Shown piece after piece: positions 58,930-64,000 of a DNA stretch of 64,000 nucleotides. Origin of the DNA: JAFALK01 sp036500605. Its GTDB lineage: Bacteria; Pseudomonadota; Gammaproteobacteria; Burkholderiales; Burkholderiaceae_C. How positions within the stretch are numbered: position 1 is the first letter of the stretch; each line of letters begins with the position of its first letter. The DNA is taken from positions 62,001-126,000 of the forward strand of contig DASYBU010000016.1 of the NCBI GenBank assembly GCA_036500605.1, in the 5' to 3' direction. The position numbers and the translations under genes are program-made. The notes under the pieces were generated by a model. It was not told the DNA's origin and made no database searches. It saw only the letters and a program-made list of their open reading frames with translations.

Positions 58930-61776
58930 ATGTTCAAGAAATCCAGCATCAGTGTTGCCGTCTTGGTCGCGCTCGGATCGGCGGTGGTGCCGTCGATGGC
59001 GCAGGATCAGCCGCAGCAACTCGAACGGGTTGAAATCACCGGCTCTTCGATCAAGCGCATCGCAGCGGAGGGCTCACTGCCCGTGGTCACGATGACGCAC
59101 GCGGACATTGCCAAGACGGGCGCGACGTCTGCGGCGGATCTGATTCAACTCCTCCCGTCGGTTCAGGGATCGTTCACGACCAGCCAGTCGGTGAACGGCG
59201 GAGGTGGGGGCGTGACCACGGTCTCCTTGCGAAACTTGGGCTCCAAATACACGCTGGTGCTGTTGAACGGCCGTCGGATCGCATCATTTGGCACCGGCTC
59301 CGCCGTCAATCTCGAGCAACTGCCGTTGGCGGCAATCGAACGTGTTGAGGTCCTGACGGATGGCGCCTCCGCCCTCTACGGTTCAGACGCTATCGGCGGT
59401 GTGGTGAATTTCATCACTCGCAAGAACACCACCAGCGGCGAGATCAATCTCAGTATCGGCGCACCCCAACGGGCGGGCGGCAAGAACACCGAGTTCAGTA
59501 TCAGCAAGGGCTTCGGCAGTGTTGATGCCGATGGCTTCAACCTCTTCGGCGCCCTGAGCTATTCCAAACTGGATCGCATCCTGGCCAGCCAGCGCGACTG
59601 GACCCGGACGGGCATCATTCCTTTCCAGGACTCGACGGGCCGCAATCTCTATGTCTTTCAGACCTCAGCCAATTCCAATCCGCCCAACGTCACGCTGCGT
59701 CGCAGCGGCGGACTGGACGCGGTCGGCCCTTTTGCTCCAACACTCGTGACCGGGGGCAATTGCGGCGCCAACTCGGGTTCCGTTCCCCTCGGTCAGGCGT
59801 GCCGGCAGGACTACGCCAATACCGTCGATCTTCAGCCTGCGACGGAGAACAAGTCGGCGTTTGTGTCGGGGGACGTGAAGCTGCCAGGCACCTTCCGCCT
59901 GCACAGCGAATTGCTGTATTCGCTGGCCTCGGTGAAAGCGGGCTTTGCCCCACCGGCCCAGACCTTGTCGTTGGCGGTCGGGAGTTCTCTGTACAACAGG
60001 TATGTTGTGCCTGCGCTGCCTGATGTTGGCGTTGACCCCGCAACCGTGACGCGCGCCACCGTCAATTTGCGCCTGCTCGACGCGGGACAGCGTGCAAGCG
60101 ACTACCAGACGGAAGGAACGCATTTCTCGGTCGGCCTTGAAGGCGATATCGGCAATTGGGCGGTGGCCACCAATTGGGTTCACTCGCAAACCGTTCAAAA
60201 GAGCGATTTGCTGTCGGGCTACACCAGCTTGAACGGCTTGAACGATCTGATCGCAGCCAACAGCTATGACTATTTCATTCAAGGTACCGACGCTTCGCGC
60301 GCCGCGCTGGCTCCGGCCGTGCTGCACATTGAGAGCGGCAAGTCCACCTCGAAGCTGGACGTCCTGTCTGCCAACGCCTCCGGTCCTGTTTTCAAGATTG
60401 ATGGCCGCGATGCCATGCTGGGCTTGGGTGCCGAATACCGGATTCAGAAGTACAAGGACATGCCGGCCCCGATCTTCCAGGGCCCCAACGTGCTGCAGCC
60501 TGACTACGACGACTTGGCCGTCGGTGCTGGCTGGGGCTCCCTCCCGGTGCAGGTCAAGCGCAACAACTACGGTGTGTATGGTGAGTTCATTGCGCCGGTT
60601 CTGAAACAGCTGGAGCTGACTGCGGCCGTACGTTACGACCACTACTCGGACGTCAGCAACGCTTTCAACTTCACGGCCGATGGCGCCGAATTGTTGCCGC
60701 CTGCTCATGAAGGCAACGCGGCCAGTCGAGGCACCTACAAGTTGTCGGCTCGTTTCCAGCCGGTGAAGGAGTTGCTGCTGCGTGCGTCGGCGGGCACTGG
60801 CTTTCGCGTGGCTTCATTGGACGACATCGCCGGTGCTTTGACCGACGCGGGCGTGACGGGTGTGCCCTATGCATGCCCTGTGGGTGCGGGTGACCCATTG
60901 CACGCGGGCTGCGAGGGACATCCCGCGTCTCAGCAGTGGAAAGTCAATTCGGGAGGTAACCCCTTTGTGGGCGCCGAGGGCCTGAAGCCTGAAACTTCCA
61001 AGCAATGGTCCTTTGGCTTGAGGATCGAACCCAACGAGAACTTCAGTGCTGGTCTGGACTTCTGGGCCGTGCGCATCAAGAACGCGATCACGACAGTCAA
61101 CGAGTCAGCTGCCTTCGCTGACTTGGCCCGCTACCGCAACTTGTTCGCCGTGACCACGGAGTCGTCAACGGGTGATCCCATTCTGACCTTGAACCAACTT
61201 CCCCTGAATGCCGCCTCGCGCGTGTCGCAGGGTGTGGACTGGGACGTCATCCTGCGCAACAAGTTCAGCTTCGGTGCGCTAACGACTCAGTTCAGCGGCA
61301 CCTTCATGACGAAGCAGTACGTGGACTTCGGCTTCGGCGCGGGCAAGCAATCGAGCCTGAACCAATTCGGTCCTGAGGCGGACATGGCGATTGCGGCGCG
61401 CGTCCTGGCCCGTCTGACCTCAAGCCTGCAGACCGGCGACTTCACCAACACCTTGAGTCTGGCTTATCGGCCCGGCTACACCGATCAATCGTATTTGGCC
61501 GAGTCGCAGGTTGTTGCGCTGCGCAATTCCGACGGATCGCGCGGCGCCTTCATCGACTTCTCCGGCTACCGCGTCCCAAGCTACTACAAGCTCGATTGGC
61601 AAGGCAGCTACGCCTACAGCAAGGCCTTGGGCTTCACCGTCGGCGTCAAGAATCTGTTGGACCGTGCGCCGCCGTTCACGATCAAGACGACGGGTGGCAA
61701 CCAGGTCGGCGCGGACGCCCGCTACGCCGACGTGATCGGTCGCGCGTACTACCTGTCCGGCACCTACAAGTTCTAA
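58930..61776 (+). CDS. TonB-dependent outer-membrane receptor
   Basis: 948 residues, signal peptide to about 24 (SMA). TonB box-like LERVEITGSSI, then plug with ADLIQLLPSVQG and VEVLTDGASALYGSDAIGGV, then a barrel ending in LSGTYKF with terminal Phe. The plug style differs from the receptor at 19861. It is of the type often annotated as peptide or vitamin receptors; ligand unknown. Unusually long loops rich in Gly/Asn occur near residue 75. It is followed, after 510 bp, by tonB, exbB and exbD. Confidence 0.92.
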   Translation: MFKKSSISVAVLVALGSAVVPSMAQDQPQQLERVEITGSSIKRIAAEGSLPVVTMTHADIAKTGATSAADLIQLLPSVQGSFTTSQSVNGGGGGVTTVSLRNLGSKYTLVLLNGRRIASFGTGSAVNLEQLPLAAIERVEVLTDGASALYGSDAIGGVVNFITRKNTTSGEINLSIGAPQRAGGKNTEFSISKGFGSVDADGFNLFGALSYSKLDRILASQRDWTRTGIIPFQDSTGRNLYVFQTSANSNPPNVTLRRSGGLDAVGPFAPTLVTGGNCGANSGSVPLGQACRQDYANTVDLQPATENKSAFVSGDVKLPGTFRLHSELLYSLASVKAGFAPPAQTLSLAVGSSLYNRYVVPALPDVGVDPATVTRATVNLRLLDAGQRASDYQTEGTHFSVGLEGDIGNWAVATNWVHSQTVQKSDLLSGYTSLNGLNDLIAANSYDYFIQGTDASRAALAPAVLHIESGKSTSKLDVLSANASGPVFKIDGRDAMLGLGAEYRIQKYKDMPAPIFQGPNVLQPDYDDLAVGAGWGSLPVQVKRNNYGVYGEFIAPVLKQLELTAAVRYDHYSDVSNAFNFTADGAELLPPAHEGNAASRGTYKLSARFQPVKELLLRASAGTGFRVASLDDIAGALTDAGVTGVPYACPVGAGDPLHAGCEGHPASQQWKVNSGGNPFVGAEGLKPETSKQWSFGLRIEPNENFSAGLDFWAVRIKNAITTVNESAAFADLARYRNLFAVTTESSTGDPILTLNQLPLNAASRVSQGVDWDVILRNKFSFGALTTQFSGTFMTKQYVDFGFGAGKQSSLNQFGPEADMAIAARVLARLTSSLQTGDFTNTLSLAYRPGYTDQSYLAESQVVALRNSDGSRGAFIDFSGYRVPSYYKLDWQGSYAYSKALGFTVGVKNLLDRAPPFTIKTTGGNQVGADARYADVIGRAYYLSGTYKF

Positions 61777-61796
61777 GCCCCTCGTCCTACAAGGAT

Positions 61797-61833
61797 CCGG
61801 GCCGTCGCATGGGATCCTCCCATCACGGCCCGG
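61797..61833 (+). terminator. GC-rich hairpin after the receptor gene
   Basis: CCGGGCCGT and ACGGCCCGG with an inner ATGGGA/TCCCAT stem, 20 bp past the stop. It has no U-tract, so termination could need Rho or could be inefficient; a stabilising 3' stem is equally likely. Confidence 0.55.
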
Positions 61834-62286
61834 AGGGCAAACGGGCCGTGCGCGTCGTCCGAAAGGGTGTCGCGAAGGTGACGCTCAGGTTTCGTGGACA
61901 ATCACCCTAACCAACAGGCTCAGCGGTATCCATCGGCAACGCCGTGTAACCACGCCGTAACGTCACCCGGGCGTTATGGGGGAATGTTGGGGTAATTCCC
62001 ATGCGAAGAGGGCTCGCGCGATCGACTAAAATTTTCGTTCGCGTCAGCATGGAGGTCAGTACAGCCTCAGCGCGTATTGATATGAGTTCGCGTCACGCCC
62101 GTGGCCAAAAGCCAACGGGCATTTTTGTTGAAGTGGGTCAATCGCGGAACTCGCGATCTTCTTGTTCGCTCCCTTGGGAGCTGGCGGGGCGGTTGAGGGT
62201 TGCAGTTGGGTCCGCAGTCTTTTTCTGCGGGAAGCCCGGTTTCTTCCCGTGTTGTTTGAAATTGGCAGTCTTTTGAAGGAGCGCGC
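61834..62286. promoter_or_regulatory. tonB leader region with an internal intrinsic terminator
   Basis: This part of the 510-bp gap before tonB has TAACG/CGTTA (61958-61976), GGGAAT/ATTCCC (61980-62000), an intrinsic terminator at 62097-62126 and a small ATCGCG/CGCGAT hairpin at 62141-62157. AAGGAG lies before the tonB ATG. A transcript started near 62000 and stopped at 62126 could be a small RNA or a controlled leader. No small gene is convincing. Confidence 0.45.
62097..62126 (+). terminator. intrinsic terminator within the tonB leader
   Basis: GCCCGTGGC and GCC-A-ACGGGC around a short loop, followed by ATTTTTG. The stem has nine pairs with one bulge. It is 160 bp before the tonB start and about 320 bp after the receptor gene, so it does not directly follow a gene end. 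Confidence 0.8.
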
Positions 62287-62925
62287 ATGAACTTTGCGCA
62301 GGAGCAGAACGGTTCGTCCCGGTTCATGGGGTTCGGACTCGTTATCCTCATTCACATCGTCCTGATCTGGGCGGTCGCCAGCGGTCTCGCCCGCAAGGTG
62401 GTCGAAAAGGTCGCTGGCCCGATCGAGACCAAGGTCATCGAGGAAAAGGTCAAGCCGCCGCCTCCGCCGGAGAAGGTGCTTCCGCCGCCCCCCGATATCA
62501 AGTCGCCGCCGCCCCCGTTTGTGCCGGTTCCTGAGGTGCAGATTCAGGCGCCTACGCCGCCTGCGGTGATCGCGGTGCAATCGACGGCTCCGCCGCCTAC
62601 TCGCGAGGTGGCTGCCACGCCGCCGCCGACGCCGGCCCCCGTCGCCGCCAAGCCCACCAAGATCACGGCCGCGATGGTTTGCACGAAGATGAGCAAGCCT
62701 GAAATGCCCGCCATCACGACCTGGAGCGGAGAGGCCCTTTACAAGGCTGTCGCCACGGTCAAGGCCGGACGTGTCGTGTCGGTTGAAGTGACCCCGCTGA
62801 GGAGTGGTGTGGACCGCAAGGCCCAGCGCGCCCTGATCGGTGCGATCACCCAGACCTTGCAAGAGACCTACGAATGCCCTGGCGATCACGTGTTCGAGCA
62901 GGAGTTCCAATTCCGCGTCGAGTGA
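62287..62925 (+). CDS. tonB: TonB energy-transducing protein
   Basis: 212 residues. One N-terminal helix with a conserved His (LVILIHIVLIWAVASG, about 18-33), then a long Pro-rich periplasmic spacer (KPPPPPEKVLPPPP and on) to about 115, then a compact C-terminal domain with a Cys near each end (VCTKMSKPE ... YECPGDHVF). The C-terminal domain is shorter than in E. coli TonB. It passes inner-membrane energy to outer-membrane receptors, including the two in this window. AAGGAG precedes the ATG. Confidence 0.85.
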   Translation: MNFAQEQNGSSRFMGFGLVILIHIVLIWAVASGLARKVVEKVAGPIETKVIEEKVKPPPPPEKVLPPPPDIKSPPPPFVPVPEVQIQAPTPPAVIAVQSTAPPPTREVAATPPPTPAPVAAKPTKITAAMVCTKMSKPEMPAITTWSGEALYKAVATVKAGRVVSVEVTPLRSGVDRKAQRALIGAITQTLQETYECPGDHVFEQEFQFRVE

Positions 62926-63036
62926 TAGATAGCCCGTTAGCGTTTTCAAATCCAGGGGCCTGGATGCCTAAGACAACCAAGACAAGCCAGCCCCTTTTCC
63001 AACCCGTATCAGATTTTTTTCGTAGGAGTTGACTCC

Positions 63037-63882
63037 ATGACCTCTCGTATCTCCGGCCTGTTCGCCGCCCTCGCTTTTGCCGCGACCTTCGCGATCACGC
63101 CCGCTCACGCACAAGACAACGCAGCTTCGGCACCGACCGCTGACGCTTCGGCTCCCGCCGCTGCTGTGGCTGATGCTGGCGCCGCTCCTGTTGCTGCTCC
63201 TGCTGAAGTCGAAAAGGAAAATCCTTACGGCCTGATGGCCATGGTCAAGGATGGTGACGCCGTTTCGCGCGGCGTGATGACCCTGCTGGTCCTGATGTCG
63301 ATGGGCAGCTGGTACATCCTGATCACGAAGCTGTGGGACGGTTCCAAGCTGGCTTCCGAAGCCAAGGACGCACGTTCGAGCTTCTTCAAGAAGGCCAACC
63401 TGCAAGACGGCCTGAAGGGCCTGAAGGAAACCGGCGCTTTCCGCTACATCGCTGGCTCGGCCATCGAAGCTTCGGAGCACCATGAAGGCGCCCTGACGGA
63501 AAACATCGACCACAGCAGCTGGGTCACGATGAACATCGACCGCGCTGTCGGTGAAGTCAACAGCCGCGTCGCGGGTGGCCTGGGCTTCCTGGCAACCGTC
63601 GGTTCGACCGCTCCTTTCGTCGGTCTGTTCGGCACGGTGTGGGGTATTCTGCAAGCCCTGACCAAGATCGGCGCTGCCGGTCAAGCTTCGATCGACAAGG
63701 TCGCAGGCCCCGTGGGTGAAGCCCTGATCATGACCGCCTTCGGTCTGTTCGTCGCCGTTCCTGCCGTGCTCGGCTACAACTGGCTGGTCAACCGCAACAA
63801 GGCTGTCATGGCCCAAGTGCGCGCCTTCGCTGGCGACCTGCATGGCGTCCTGATGGGCAACCGCAACGTCGGCAAGCGCTAA
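63037..63882 (+). CDS. exbB: ExbB proton-channel subunit
   Basis: 281 residues. An N-terminal signal-peptide-like segment to about 26 (PAHAQ) and an Ala/Pro-rich stretch (to about 60) precede the MotA/TolQ/ExbB channel core: LMSMGSWYILITKLWDGS, then LGFLATVGSTAPFVGLFGTVWG and MTAFGLFVAVPAVLGYN (parts). The extra N-terminal part is known in some ExbB proteins. It forms the proton channel with ExbD and drives TonB. It is 111 bp after tonB and 21 bp before exbD. Confidence 0.93.
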   Translation: MTSRISGLFAALAFAATFAITPAHAQDNAASAPTADASAPAAAVADAGAAPVAAPAEVEKENPYGLMAMVKDGDAVSRGVMTLLVLMSMGSWYILITKLWDGSKLASEAKDARSSFFKKANLQDGLKGLKETGAFRYIAGSAIEASEHHEGALTENIDHSSWVTMNIDRAVGEVNSRVAGGLGFLATVGSTAPFVGLFGTVWGILQALTKIGAAGQASIDKVAGPVGEALIMTAFGLFVAVPAVLGYNWLVNRNKAVMAQVRAFAGDLHGVLMGNRNVGKR

Positions 63883-63903
63883 TCTTTAGCCCGGAGAATC
63901 ATC

Positions 63904-64000
63904 ATGGGCATGAACGTCGGATCATCATCCGGCGATGAGGATGAGGTGGTCAGCTCGATCAACACCACGCCCCTAGTGGACGTGATGTTGGTTCTGTTGA
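63904..64000 (+). CDS. exbD: ExbD, 5' part only (cut by window end)
   Basis: The first 32 codons read MGMNVGSSSGDEDEVVSS, then INTTPLVDVMLVLL: an acidic N-terminal tail followed by the start of the single membrane helix with the conserved Asp (VDVMLVLL) that carries protons. It is directly downstream of exbB, as expected. The rest lies beyond the window. Confidence 0.9.
   Translation, partial: MGMNVGSSSGDEDEVVSSINTTPLVDVMLVLL

Overview
The window is a GC-rich (by eye well above 60%) piece of a betaproteobacterial chromosome. The gene neighbourhoods (dapC-dapD-pilU-dapE, smc-zipA, lexA beside an asparaginase gene, ohr-ohrR, tadA-ldcA) and the GC-rich CCCCC/GGGGG intergenic repeat fit Burkholderiales, perhaps the Roseateles/Rubrivivax group. 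That placement is inference from style, not from a marker gene.

Region 1 (about 2.5-26.4 kb) is a carbohydrate-utilisation island that looks like a xyloglucan locus. Read on the minus strand it runs: xylose isomerase, a 1010-residue TonB-dependent receptor, GH35 beta-galactosidase, GH74 endo-xyloglucanase, a GH95 fucosidase fused to two further modules, GH1 beta-glucosidase, a LacI-type regulator, a GPH-type sugar/cation symporter, GH43, GH39, GH5 and, after a nested palindromic repeat, GH27. Several junctions are 4-bp stop/start overlaps. A strong intrinsic terminator sits between the receptor and GH35. A flavin-dependent tryptophan-halogenase-like gene is divergent from xylA across a 507-bp control region that holds a LacI-type palindrome. 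The inferred flow is cleavage of the glucan backbone outside the cell (GH74, GH5), import through the receptor, trimming by GH35, GH95, GH43, GH39 and GH1, uptake by the symporter, and entry of xylose through XylA. No GH31 alpha-xylosidase is present in the window. The first 2.4 kb hold a secreted alpha/beta hydrolase, a glutathione S-transferase and a solute-binding protein.

Region 2 (26.4-34.8 kb) is mixed housekeeping and accessory genes: a split thiamine-diphosphate decarboxylase, a lexA operon facing an asparaginase gene across two candidate SOS boxes, an ohr/ohrR peroxide module, a PLP-dependent lyase with an Lrp regulator, and a 664-bp insertion that carries a DUF4160/DUF2442 pair and duplicates the 3' end of the neighbouring ABC-F gene.

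Region 3 (34.8-53.2 kb) is mostly core: ABC-F ATPase, prmB, two tandem paralogues that each join two retropepsin-like domains to tetratricopeptide repeats, the dap/pilU cluster, queF, smc and zipA, followed by a homologue of the 1-alkene-forming diiron enzyme UndA.

Region 4 (53.2-64 kb) holds a chemotaxis receptor, a TRAP system reduced to its binding protein plus a DctQ/DctM fusion remnant, tadA and ldcA, a second TonB-dependent receptor, and tonB-exbB-exbD, the last gene cut by the window end.

Intergenic DNA is unusual: hairpin repeats built from 9-bp periodic arms lie at about 3.75, 27.8 and 30.6 kb, and a different 9-bp-periodic inverted repeat lies at 47 kb. No tRNA, rRNA, CRISPR array or transposase was seen.
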